This document shows positions 21,305-31,203 of a stretch of DNA of 37,798 bases, piece by piece. Made by a program: the position numbers and the translations under genes. Under the pieces are notes generated by a model. The model was not told the origin of the DNA. It searched no databases and was given only the letters and a program-made list of their open reading frames with translations. Each line of letters opens with the position of its first letter. Position 1 is the stretch's first letter. The stretch is from Priapulus caudatus (Eukaryota; Priapulida; Priapulimorpha; Priapulimorphida; Priapulidae): assembly GCF_000485595.1 (NCBI RefSeq), contig NW_014578116.1, positions 118,597 through 156,394 on the forward strand, read 5' to 3'.

Positions 21305-23558
21305 AAACAATCGCGTTGATTGGTTCAACGGTCTTTCTCAGTACACGGCATCCAGCACAAGTCAAACTCATTTGACTTTCGCCGTCGCCGTGAAACCGGG
21401 CTTGCGCCGTGCCGTGTCAGTAGAGACTGCGCCTTAAGATATAATAGATTTGTACTTTGCCAGTAGAGGTGAACGGCGCCGTTTCCGTGGCGTTCGGTGC
21501 CGCGCGCGTGTGTGGAGCACGGGCCTTTAAGGCGGGCTATTCCAATGGATTTACTATGAGAGCGAATCGGGACTTTGACTTCCATGTCGACTTACCTGAA
21601 TTGACAACTTAGACTACTTGCGACGAATTTGACGATGACGACTTATGCGAGTTTTACTGTATACGAATCTCAGGTATATATGATGACTCAAAAGCTAAAA
21701 CTACTTGTCACAGATTGTCCTTGAAAAGTCCTTGAAAAATATATTCACTTTTGTGAAACCCTGATCTTGATTTGCAGGCTATGCCATACGCCGAGGAACG
21801 TTATACCAAAACACCGTATACAATTTTTTTGTGACTTCGCATCATATATCAACAGAGCTCATATATCAATGAATATGCCGCCGTATATGCTGTTGGATAG
21901 CAGAAGCTCATGCAATTCTGTTCAACACACAAACCGAAAAGAACATTTCGTAACGAATATCACTCTTGTCCAACCCAGCACTAAACTGAGAATCAATAGT
22001 AGAACAAGATGCAGTACTGTAGACCGAGAGTGGGATTTATTTTAAAGGCACTGATAAACAATGATTCGCCCACGTGTGTCATGATTGGCACTTCGATGTG
22101 ATAATGGTAACGCTTAACTATATTCACCCACCCTGGTATGGTGGGTCACCTTTCAACAGTATTTAATTTCCATCAAGAATATAGTTCCAAGTAGGCAGGT
22201 AATTCTTCCCACATGATTAAGTGTCGAGCCAAGTAAGGTTTAGGCTATGCATATCTCTTCAGGAACAGACGTGTCAGCATGCAGCCTTCAGATGGCCCCA
22301 TAAAACGGTCCAGCGCGCGATCACAACGTATTAGGTTGCCCTGTTGCCATTTACGCAAGATAAAAAGTACTCGTGCATTTCAACCTAACACGCCAAAAAG
22401 CTCAAACACACCCGACAAATATGATCTCAAATACGACTAAATATGTGTGAAGATAACTAATAAAGGTACTACCAATAAAGTAAGACGAGGAATGTTCTAG
22501 TGAGATGACGTCTCAGTTCCCTGATTAGGACTATAAACTATATTTTGTATCACTCCAATTGCCACAAAACCAGCAACCCTCGTCGACTGATCCCTAATCT
22601 ACAATGTACACTACTAATCAACACCTAATTATGCATATATCCCATTCGCTTGCCTTACCTGAGAACGCAGGGCGTCAATGAACATTCGAAGGATTTTCCA
22701 ATCTCTTACCGATTTCATGGATAAAGGGAAACAGGAGTACACTACTGCACCACGCTACCTAGCTACAAGTCATCATGGCGGCCGGCAGGCGAGCACGTGC
22801 ATCAGAGCGACTAATAGCCAGTGTTTAATTGCTAGTATCATCTCAAGAGTACCCACATACATTCCAAAAATGATCCAAGTGGTACCAGTATCAAATCATC
22901 TCGAGGAAAAAGTATTCCTGATATGCGATAATTGTTGGGGCAATTTACACACGTACAAACATACACAACATTTTCAGGTGGAGCGAATAAGGGTAATAAA
23001 AATGGTATAATACTGGTACAAGAAATATATATGGTTTAGTGTGATATAAAAAGATTGTGTGCGCAGTATTTGTTTCTGGTAGTGTATGTACATCACAGGT
23101 TATGTAACCAACTGTCTGGGTAATCAGCTCTGTTATCACTGCCATTTACTTCTATAACAAACTGTTAACATTTGGGAGCACAATGACATTATTTTGCACA
23201 TAGGTATCACAATAAAGAAATGCGTGCATCGATTGCTCCCAGGTAGGAGGGAGCTCCGTATTTTACTCTTTATCACTGACAAATTCAACTGTGTGTTTGC
23301 AGTTACCACATTCAACAAGATGATCAAAATAAACACAAACTCTTACAACAACAAAGCTCTTCTGAAGTAGCAAGAAAATTAAATCACAGGCTGGTGAAAT
23401 ATTAACACCTTCAATTTGCAAAAACCGGTGTGTGACAGATTAGATCTGTGTGGCGCGTACTATGTTTCGCTTTCCGCTCAATCGTAGCATTTTCGCTCTA
23501 GCTGCATACATATATATATATACATAAATGGCAACACCGCACGGCGGACGTGGCCGCG

Positions 23559-23778
23559 CTACATCTTAAGATGCGCTCAGCGAGCGAATTCAGCTGGTTG
23601 TTCATCTCAACGCGGCATGTCGTCATTGGACCTGCTCGCTCAAAGTAGTTCTCAGCTAGCGACCTCAGCCTGCAGAATTTCTTAAGGAGTCCGTGAAGAG
23701 GCCCTCCATGTCGACGTCGTCCTTGCAGGCTGCTCAATGTCGATTGTACCCGGCTTGGGCACGTAGCCGATTGGCGTC
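23559..23778 (-). pseudogene. Truncated inverted copy of PEPCK 3' coding end
   Basis: On the minus strand this holds the last 70-odd codons of PEPCK, from the GYVPKPG region to the TAG at 23559-23561. It carries many one-base insertions and deletions that shift the frame repeatedly. The 5' part of the exon is missing: homology ends at 23778 and a retrotransposon LTR remnant begins within five bases. It cannot encode PEPCK. It is either a duplicated, decaying fragment or an uncorrected copy of the second haplotype. The density of indels here compared with the clean 3' flank next to it favours sequence error near a junction. Confidence 0.85.
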
Positions 23779-23782
23779 CCCC

Positions 23783-24740
23783 GAAACCCCTACCCCCTAT
23801 TGCAGACACAATTGAAGAATACCACCCCCTATTGCATACACAATGAAAATATCTCACCCCTGTTATGTATTGACGAAGAGTGATATGTAACTCATAAAGG
23901 TACTTTATTGCTGGAGCTGGTACATGTTCTGCTTAGCAAGCACACAAACTGGCGAACAAGAGAGCGTGATATCCATTCGCGTTGACCTAACAATAAGGTA
24001 CTAGATTATATAATGTGCATGCGCATAGTAAGTAGTCCATACTATTACATCCCCCTTATCAAAGAAACGTTTAACAAAAATAGCATGCATTAACATCATT
24101 GAATAATTGAAGTATTGGAATTGGTGAAAATCGTTTTTCCTAATTCTTATACTTTCTGTTTATCCTTTATCAAAATCAAGAATACTGTACTGTTAATCAT
24201 AATGAAATAAGGATCATCAATGCTTGTGACGCAATACAGTCAAGTCATTATACTGTCTATAATATACAATATAATTAATGTCGATACTGTTCCATTCATT
24301 ATCACCCGTCATAATTACTCGTATCGCGGAGGTTTCTTTACCTCTACCGGAACGCGTTTTATATAAATTTGGTTGGGTCTGTACACACGAATTATTAACA
24401 CTATCGCAATCAGGAGGCTTCGCTTCCGTCGACGACATCATCGGCTGGGCAGCTGGGGTTTGCGACTCTCCATAGACATCGGTGGTCGTGGGGCCGATCC
24501 CAGTGTTGGCGACGTCCTTGGCGTGCTCGCGCGTCATTACAAGAGGGTGTGCAAACCACACTAGCTTTTTTGCGGTCACAGGATCTGCCGTCTCCCGGAT
24601 GTGTACGCGATTTCTCCTGAGTGTCTTTCCATTAGGGGTTTCTATAATGTAGGACCTCGGCTCGCTACACTTCGAAACAATCATGGCGGGATGCCAGCGA
24701 CTAGTCTCATGATCCTGCACACTCACTGCTTGTCCAGGCA
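23783..24740 (-). mobile_element. Gypsy-type retrotransposon remnant, copy 1 (pol end plus 3' LTR)
   Basis: On the minus strand this reads: C-terminal end of pol (24741-24217), about 160 bp of 3' untranslated sequence, a polypurine tract GATAAGGGGGA (24050-24060), then an LTR beginning TGTAATAGTATGG at 24049. A polyadenylation-type AATAAA occurs about 130 bp into the LTR. If the LTR ends at ATAACA (23861) it is 189 bp with TG...CA ends. About 75 further bases, including two TGCAATAGGGGGT units, are shared with copy 2, so the end could be nearer 23783. The pol side is cut off at 24740 by the composite repeat. Confidence 0.8.
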
Positions 24741-24741
24741 T
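24217..24741 (-). pseudogene. Pol C-terminal tail of a gypsy-type element (fragment)
   Basis: An open frame of 174 codons, unbroken to its stop at 24217. Its N-terminal part resembles the domain after the integrase core in gypsy elements of the type common in invertebrates: PGQAVSVQD, WHPAMIV, PRSYIIETPNGKTLRRNR. Further on YKTRSGR matches the basic motif often seen near the pol C-terminus. The apparent Met is created by the junction at 24741. Copy 2 shows that the original frame continued upstream. It is the remnant of a longer protein and not a gene in its own right. Confidence 0.75.
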
Positions 24742-25462
24742 TCACAGTGAAATTTCAAAAGCTAAATTTGGTTGAAGAAGGTTTATGCTCCTTAAATCGT
24801 ATAATTTCTATGGCATTCTGTACTGTCAGTGCGTTACATGTAACTTATGCCACTGCCAGTGGCCACTGCCAGTGCATGTGGTGGTGATAGTACTGTGTAG
24901 TTTTTGCCTGCGTTAATTAGTTACAGGTGGCAGCTCTCTATTTTAGCCTGTAGGCTTGCGTAGGTAAATGGATGAGTGCTTACCGATTCTGTCTTGCAAA
25001 TAGTTGTTGCTACTACGTACGATGGGAGCTTCCATCTTTAATCTTAAGACACTTAAACGTACGCGCCCTCTCGTGGCAACTTTCATAACGATCCCAACAA
25101 ACATTCCTTCGAGAAGGTTCCTGATACCATCCCTGTGCCTTCCACTGTTTCGGTGCGTATGTGAACACATTTGGGACTAACAGGGTTTACTAGAATCCCA
25201 CCACTCCACCACAGAGTCACCGCAGTAGACGTGAGATGAGCGCTGTCGCTCTGCGGCACTTGTTATCACGTGTTCTGCTCACGCCACCATCAGCCAATAG
25301 ACAACAAGCACATGCATAATTTCTGATCACTGAATTTATTTTCAGCACAACGGCGCTGCGTTTTGCTGTGCCGTGCCGTGTCGCGTGTGTGGAGACATAG
25401 CTTTACGCGTAACAAATACAAGAGCCGCAGAGCAACTGGGCTCATCTGAGGTGTGTTGCTAC

Positions 25463-26568
25463 CAGGGGCGTAAATCCCGGGGGGATGGGGGGGGATGCAT
25501 CCCCCCTGCTCTTGAAGGAGGAGGGGATGGCCTGTACAAATATCCTCCCCTGAGATTCAAAAAAAGAGAAAAAAAGAAAGAAGGAAGAAGAAGAAAAAAG
25601 AAAGAAATGTGATGGTTTCAATTTCAGCATAATGCATGAGAAATGAGTTTTCATGTATGAGTTTCCATGTATATGAGTTTCCATGTAAATGAGTTTCCAT
25701 GTATATGTATAACTGTATAGCCTACAGTACAATTCAGTGTTAATCATGGCTATTGCATTGTATGCAAGACAGACTTTCAAGTGGGGCACGGAGGAAGGAG
25801 ACTGCCAGAGGCTCTCAAAAGTAAAAGTGCTATGCGGGTGCAGTGGAATCTACACCCAATATATTATCAAGCTTCTTTGCAGCAGATAGAGAATTGTCTG
25901 TCTTGACGCAGAAGTGAGATTTACGGATTATTCAATTGAACACAATGTGCCTTTGAGGGCGGCAGACCATGCAAATGAACTCTTCAAGAAAATGTTTCCA
26001 GACTCACAAATAGCCAAAAAGTATGGTTGCAAATTAACATACAAAAACACGTGAAATTGTGAGAAATTGCATATGTTATTACTATATATAGTAGCCTAAC
26101 TGTGTACGCTCTCTGAAAAGTAATGAAAAGTGTTTCGAATCCTAACTTGTAGGGTTGAGTCTAGGGTTGAGATAGTGTCATCAGACATGAGAATATGGCC
26201 CACAGCATGCCTCAGATTGCAGGAAAATGGCTCAAATATTTCAAAATTTTCTGGGGGGGGCATGCCCCCAGACACCCCTAGCACTGGAATGCCTACGGCA
26301 CGTGCCAAACGTACGGTTGTCAAATTTGGCATGTGCGTGCATGTATGTATGCATGTATAAATGTATGTACGTGTGTTTGTGTGGTGGTGGTGGTGTGTTG
26401 TTCGTTGTGTGTGCGTGCGTGCGTGCGTGCGTGCGTGCGTGTGTGTGTTCGTGCGTGCGCGATCGCGCGCGTGTGCGTAAATTATTGTGGGCTTGTGCTC
26501 GTGCTAGTATGTGATGGCTATCGCCGATCATCCCCCCACTCCCTCCTCGGTACGGATTTACGCCCCTG
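25463..26568 (+). mobile_element. hAT-like non-autonomous element
   Basis: It starts CAGGGGCGTAAATCC and ends GGATTTACGCCCCTG, with target sequence GTTGCTAC on the left (25455-25462) and G-TGCTAC on the right. At 1,106 bp it matches the copies at 13178 and 18863. The interior has a purine tract (25555-25607), repeated GAGTTTCCATGTA units (25650-25705), the GGGGGGGCATGCCCCC palindrome (26253-26270) and a GTGC microsatellite (26405-26450). No transposase frame is present, so it would have depended on an element elsewhere. Confidence 0.88.
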
Positions 26569-26938
26569 GTGCTACGGTTATGAACGTAACATATTAAGTC
26601 GTGCGCAGTGACACCTTTGTTAGGCGCAGATATGCAGATACGCAGTTGCGTACACATCATTTCAGCAACCTTCTGCATTCTGCAAACCTTCTAAATCCCA
26701 TTGGTTGATACAAATCGCGTGCCTGAAACTCCTGTTTTATGGTGCATTGTGACCCTAACCCTAACCCTATTAAAAAAGTAAATATTTGCCTTAATTGGAA
26801 AGAAATAGTTAAATGGATAAAGATACCTTTAATGTGTAATCCTGTGCTGTGGCCGCTGGGCTATCGAGGCATATTGGCTTCCAGATTATGGATGTTCTAT
26901 GAATATGAGAACACTGACATCTTGAGGCAGTTCAGGAA

Positions 26939-27457
26939 TCCATGTTAACCCTCTGAGGGTCAAAGTTATCCGACACTTACTCTTCGCATGTCAGCGGAAA
27001 GTACATTTCATGGTCCTTTCAATAAAGCCATAAAAATGGTAGGTCATCGCTGAAACAAAAAATTTTCCAATCGCTCCGTCAGACCATGTCCTCAGAAAAT
27101 GTCTAAAATCTGCCCTGTGACCGGTGACCTCCAATTTCGCACTGGTGATGGGTTTCCTACCCATCACACTATACACCGAATATTAAGAGCATAGGTCGAG
27201 CCGTTCAGATTTGTGCCGCAATTCCGTATTTTCTCCTATACTTAAGTAAGGGAGATATTCCCCTCCGTTTACACATCTTGACCTTTGCCTTGGCTCCTAA
27301 ATTGGTCATCCCGAGTCTCCTTTCACGATCCCCCCCCCCGACGTCCGAACATCGTGACCGTATGTCGAGCGGTAAGATTGTGCCCAACTGTTGACGCACG
27401 GATGGACGCGCACGCTCATGCGATTCTAAAGCTGCCTGACTACGTCAGATGAGCTAA
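26939..27457 (+). repeat. Repeat R, copy 8
   Basis: A full-length, clean copy. It begins TCCATGTTAACCCTCTGAGGG and ends CTGACTACGTCAG, AGCTAA. The upstream flank (TTGAGGCAGTTCAGGAA) differs from that of copies 1 and 7, helping to place the left end at TCCATG. Confidence 0.82.
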
Positions 27458-27615
27458 TAATGTAATATAAAAGATAATGTAAGTTTAAAAAATGTAAGTT
27501 AATAAAAGATAAGTAATGCCAGTTTCACGGCGACGGCGAAAGTCAAATGAGTTTGACTTTTGCCGGATGCCTGTATGGAGAAAGACAGTTAATTGAACCA
27601 ATCAACGGCGATGTG

Positions 27616-29012
27616 TTTTTTATCACCTGTTCTGCTCACGCCACCATCAGCCAATGGACAACAAGCACATGTATGCATAATTTCTGATCATTAGCTGAAC
27701 CAGAGTGAACACAATGCGCTCAGAATACAATGCGCTAAATGACAATACATTTTTTCAGCACAACGGCGCTGCGTTTTGCTGGTGCCGTGCCGTGCCGGTG
27801 TGTGGAGACATAAGCCGCGTTCACACGTAACAAGAAATTCATATTTAGCGTTACACGAGGCAAAATGCGCGGTACAAGAAATAAGGATCTAAATAGATTC
27901 GGGATTTGTTGAAATACGCCGGCTTCCCAGTGCCAAATTATTTGCTCTGCCTTGAGAAATCTGAATCTCTTGGACCGCTTTATTTCTCTCGTGTGAACGC
28001 TAAATACCGAATTTTCTGAAGCCGCGTATTTTGTAGACTGGTCCGCGCTCGACACTTCCAGTTGGTTAACGCGAGTGGAACTGTCGAGCCGGACCCAGTC
28101 TACGTATTTATCGGCAGTTGGTGCGCATTGCATTGTTTATTTTGCATTGTTCGCTTGGACGCATTGTTTTTTTTAGTGTACTAAAGCAGCTCGCAGCTCG
28201 CAAATACGGCATTTCTGGAGCCGCTAATCAGCGTGTGAATGCTCGATCGCAAATTTGTCTTAGATTCGGTATCTCGCAAATACCGTATTTCATAAATTAA
28301 TAGAGTCGTGTGAATGCAGTATCGTAACAAATATAATGTAATATAAAAGATAATGTAAGTCGACACAAATATGCTGGCCCCAAAAGTATCGACTTAAGCT
28401 ATGTCTCCAGCACAGGCACTTGAAGCATTTCAATAAAATATAATGCTAAATAATAAAATAAATAATAAAATAAATACGAAATCTATTTACTAACAAATTC
28501 TTAATGTTTCTATATATACTCAATTTCATCTATTAGTGCCGACAGTTTCCTGTAAATTCCGTCCAAATCCTATTTGCAACATATATATATATATATATAT
28601 ATTATTATAATATATAAGTGTAAGTGTGCACAGTGCAGCCGCGTAAGGAATGGCAGCCGCAAGCGTATGGTTGCAAATTAGGATTTGGACGGAATTTACA
28701 GGAAACTGTCAGCAATAATAGGTGAAAGAGAGTATAGAAACATAAGAATTTGGTAGTAAATAGATTTCGTATTTATTTAGCATTATATTTTATTGAAATG
28801 CTTCAAGTGCCTGTGGTCTCCAGTCTCCACATACGCGGCACGGCACGGCACGGCACAGCAAAACGCAGCGCCGTTGTGCTGAAAAAAAATGCATTGTGAT
28901 TTAGCGCATATTGTATCTCAGCGCATTGTTTTCACTCTGGTTCATGGATCAGAAATTATGCATGTGCTTGTTGTCCATTGGCTGATGGTGGCGTGAGCAT
29001 AACACGTGATAA
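27616..29012. mobile_element. Foldback unit U with ~190-bp inverted ends
   Basis: The left end (27616-27812: TATCACCTGTTCTGCTCACG through GTGCCGTGCCGGTGTGTGGAG) is the inverse of the right end (28814-29012: CTCCACATACGCGGCACGGC through GTGAGCATAACACGTGATAA). Inside lie a near-perfect hairpin (28034-28102) and a second palindrome centred in a TA-rich run at about 28605. The unit is about 1.4 kb with no coding frame. A left half alone occurs at 816-1247. Long inverted ends without a transposase suggest a foldback-type or MITE-like element. Confidence 0.65.
28034..28102. repeat. Long hairpin in unit U
   Basis: TAGACTGGTCCGCGCTCGAC at the left pairs with GTCGAGCCGGACCCAGTCTA at the right, extended inward by CACTTCCA/TGGAACTG-type pairing, giving about 27 bp arms around a loop of about 14 bases. 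The same hairpin occurs at 16050-16123, and a diverged one at 17238-17310. Confidence 0.85.
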
Positions 29013-29370
29013 ACAAGTGCTGCAGAGCAACAGCGCTCAACTGAAGTGTACTGTAGCCGGGTATTCTTCTGATAAACTCACTGGCAACCGAATCAAGTGC
29101 ACCCTCCCGCCACTGCGTTCGCGCTCAGAGCATATATCTAGGATACTACTAATACGTACAGATCTAAAATCTATGATAGGCTTTGCTATACCGGTAGTAC
29201 AGTAATAAAGATACAGCTGTGTAACTTTAATGACTTCGCTATAATAGCATATATGTTATCATGGATATGCGTCGAGCGCGGGCGTAGTAGTAGTGGTGGT
29301 GGGGGGGGAGTGGAATGGGCTCTAATAGCAAAAGCAGTTTAGACGCAGTCCATTGTTAACAGTCAACAAA

Positions 29371-29600
29371 TCCATGTTTAACCCTCCTCTTGAGGGTCAA
29401 AAGGTTATCAGACACTTACTCTTTGCACGTCAGCGGAAAGTACATTTCATGGTCATTATTTTCAATAAAGTGATAAAAATGATAGGTCAGCGCTGAAACA
29501 AAAAAGTTTTGCACTTGGTTCGTTAGACCATGTCCTCAGAAAATGTATGATATCTGACCTTTCTCCCCATGTGGCCTTTGACCTGTGACACCGGGGGGGG
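29371..29600 (+). repeat. Repeat R, partial copy 9
   Basis: The first 230 bases of R, from TCCATGTTTAACCCTCCTCTTGAGG to a G-run, after which the sequence leaves the family (GTCACTCTTTATTAG). The displaced noisy copy is at about 12078-12345. Confidence 0.75.
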
Positions 29601-29676
29601 GGGGTCACTCTTTATTAGAATTACCCCATGTGCATTCTCACTAAAAAATTATGGCCCTTAGTCGAACTGCACATTG

Positions 29677-30690
29677 GAAACCCCTACCCCTTATTGCAGA
29701 CACAATTGAAGAAGACCACCCCCTATTGAATACACAAATGAAAAATATCTCACCCCTGTTATGTAATTGAGAAGAGTGATATGTAACTCATAAAGGTACT
29801 TTATTTGCTGGAGCTGGTACATGTTCTGCTTAGCAAGCACAACAAACTGGCGAACAAGAGAGCGTGATATCCATTCGCGTTGACTAACAATAAGGTACTA
29901 GATTATATAATGTGCATGCGCCATAGTAAGTAGTCCATTACTATACATCCCCTTATCAAAGAAACGTTTAACGAAAATAGCATGCATTAACATCATTGAA
30001 TAATTGAAGTATTGGAATTGGTGGAAAATCGTTTTTCCTAATTCTTATACTTTCTGTTTATCCTTTATCAAAATCAAGAATACTGTACTGTTAATCATAA
30101 TGAAATAAGGATCATCAATGCTTGTGACGCAATACAGTCAAGTCATTACTGTCTATAATATTACAATATAATTAATGTCGATACTGTTCATTCAATTATC
30201 ACCCGTCATAATTACTCGTATCGCGGAGGTTTCTTTACCTCTACCGGAACGCGTTTTATATAAATTTTGGTTGGGTCTGTACACACGAATTATTAACACT
30301 ATCGCAATCAGGAGGCTTCCGCTTCGCCTCGACGACATCATCGGCTGGGCAGCTGGGTGAGTTTGCGACTCCCATAGACATCGGTGTGCGTCGTGGGCAC
30401 CAGTGTTGGCGACGTCCTTGGCGTGCATGCGGCGCGTCATTACAGAGAACGGTGTGGCAAACCACACTAGCTTTTTTGCGTCACAGAGATACTGCCGTCT
30501 CCCGGAATGTGTCGCCGATTCTACCTGAGTGTCTTTCACATTAGGGGTTTCTATAAGTAGACTTCGGCTCGCCTACACTGGGTCGAAACAATCATGGCGG
30601 GATGCCAGCGACTAGTCTCATGATTCTGCACACTCACTGCTTGTCCAGGCAGTCTTTGGAGAGACTGCCGGTTACTGTAGGCTGCGTTCA
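29677..30690 (-). mobile_element. Gypsy-type retrotransposon remnant, copy 2
   Basis: This is the same element as 23783-24740, with pol C-terminus, polypurine tract (29948-29957) and an LTR starting at 29947 and ending near 29757 (about 191 bp). It shares its left boundary with copy 1 (GAAACCCCTACCCC) but extends at least 40 bp further on the pol side before similarity to a pol frame fades. Several indels break the frame (30192-30540). Confidence 0.75.
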
Positions 30691-31203
30691 TAGTTCATTC
30701 TATTTGTTTAACCTCTGTGCTTACCCCGGGTATGCACTTGTTATTCAACGTAACGTAAGGCCAGCAGGCAAGGGTGGGGTTACCCCGTTGTGGTGTCTGT
30801 GGTGTGCGTCGCCCCTCGTCTGGCATGGTTGACTAACTCTACGACGCACCGGAACCGGAACCGGAACACGGCGGAACGGGTTATTGCTGGAGCGCAGTAG
30901 CACTGAGGCGCTCGATTGGCTAGCGGAGTTCGGGTGGCGGCGATACGGCCGTTTCAATGCCTCCGGGCACAACAGGTGTGTGAGAAGCACTAAGGTTGTT
31001 GCTAGTCACTATGTATCGACCGGTGGCGCCATCGGGTGTCGCCGGGAGAAGCGAAACGCTACACTGGTGCGTGCCAGTTTTACTCTTTGTAACGTGGGTT
31101 GCATTGGGTGCTGTGGGTTGCTGGTTAGGTGGTGGTGTAGTTGCGTAGTGTAGTTGGTTGGTGTAGGTGGTTAGTCGACGTTTGCCGGGGAGGTTGGCAT
31201 ACA
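30691..31203 (+). other. Non-coding, presumed 5' untranslated/LTR region of the plus-strand gypsy element
   Basis: I see no gene. Features are GGAACCGGAACCGGAAC tandem hexamers (30850-30866) and GT-rich sequence at 31120-31170. TGGCGCC at 31024-31030 could be a primer-binding site, but no LTR end (CA) abuts it. I found no matching direct repeat in 36487-37798. Confidence 0.4.

Larger units (their letters stand above)
20601..23778 (-). repeat. Right arm of 3.2-kb inverted duplication
   Basis: This is the reverse complement of 7507-10681, colinear throughout and of nearly the same length (3,178 against 3,175 bp). Divergence is a few percent, mostly single substitutions and small indels, until about 23560. 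It includes R copy 7 (20761-21304), the GC-rich segment, the PEPCK 3' flank and a broken end of the PEPCK coding region. The left boundary coincides with the composite-repeat junction and the right one with the LTR remnant. Confidence 0.9.
24741..29676 (+). mobile_element. Composite repeat block (clean reference copy)
   Basis: This 4.9-kb block sits between two copies of the minus-strand LTR remnant. In order it holds: a flank also found at 10599-10681; an arm rich in CACTGCCAGTGGCCACTGCCAG; the GC-rich motif (25345-25396); the hAT-like element (25463-26568); a reversed tRNA-like fragment (about 26826-26873); repeat R copy 8; foldback unit U; and partial R copy 9. Sequences at 25210-25396 and 28815-29055 are inverted relative to each other, so the middle is a foldback. 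No long coding frame exists. All blocks that appear scrambled at 10518-16880 appear here once and in one order. Confidence 0.75.

Noticed and set aside
24278-24564. Plus-strand open frames opposite the pol tail
   Set aside because: These are shadows of the minus-strand gypsy pol fragment, which shows clear family motifs.
138-30000. CRISPR array or other regularly spaced repeats
   Set aside because: Repeats are hundreds of bases long, dispersed and in both orientations, and the genome is eukaryotic.
31024-31043. Primer-binding site TGGCGCC of the plus-strand gypsy element
   Set aside because: No LTR end lies directly upstream and no LTR pair was found, so the match to a generic TGGCGCC is not enough.
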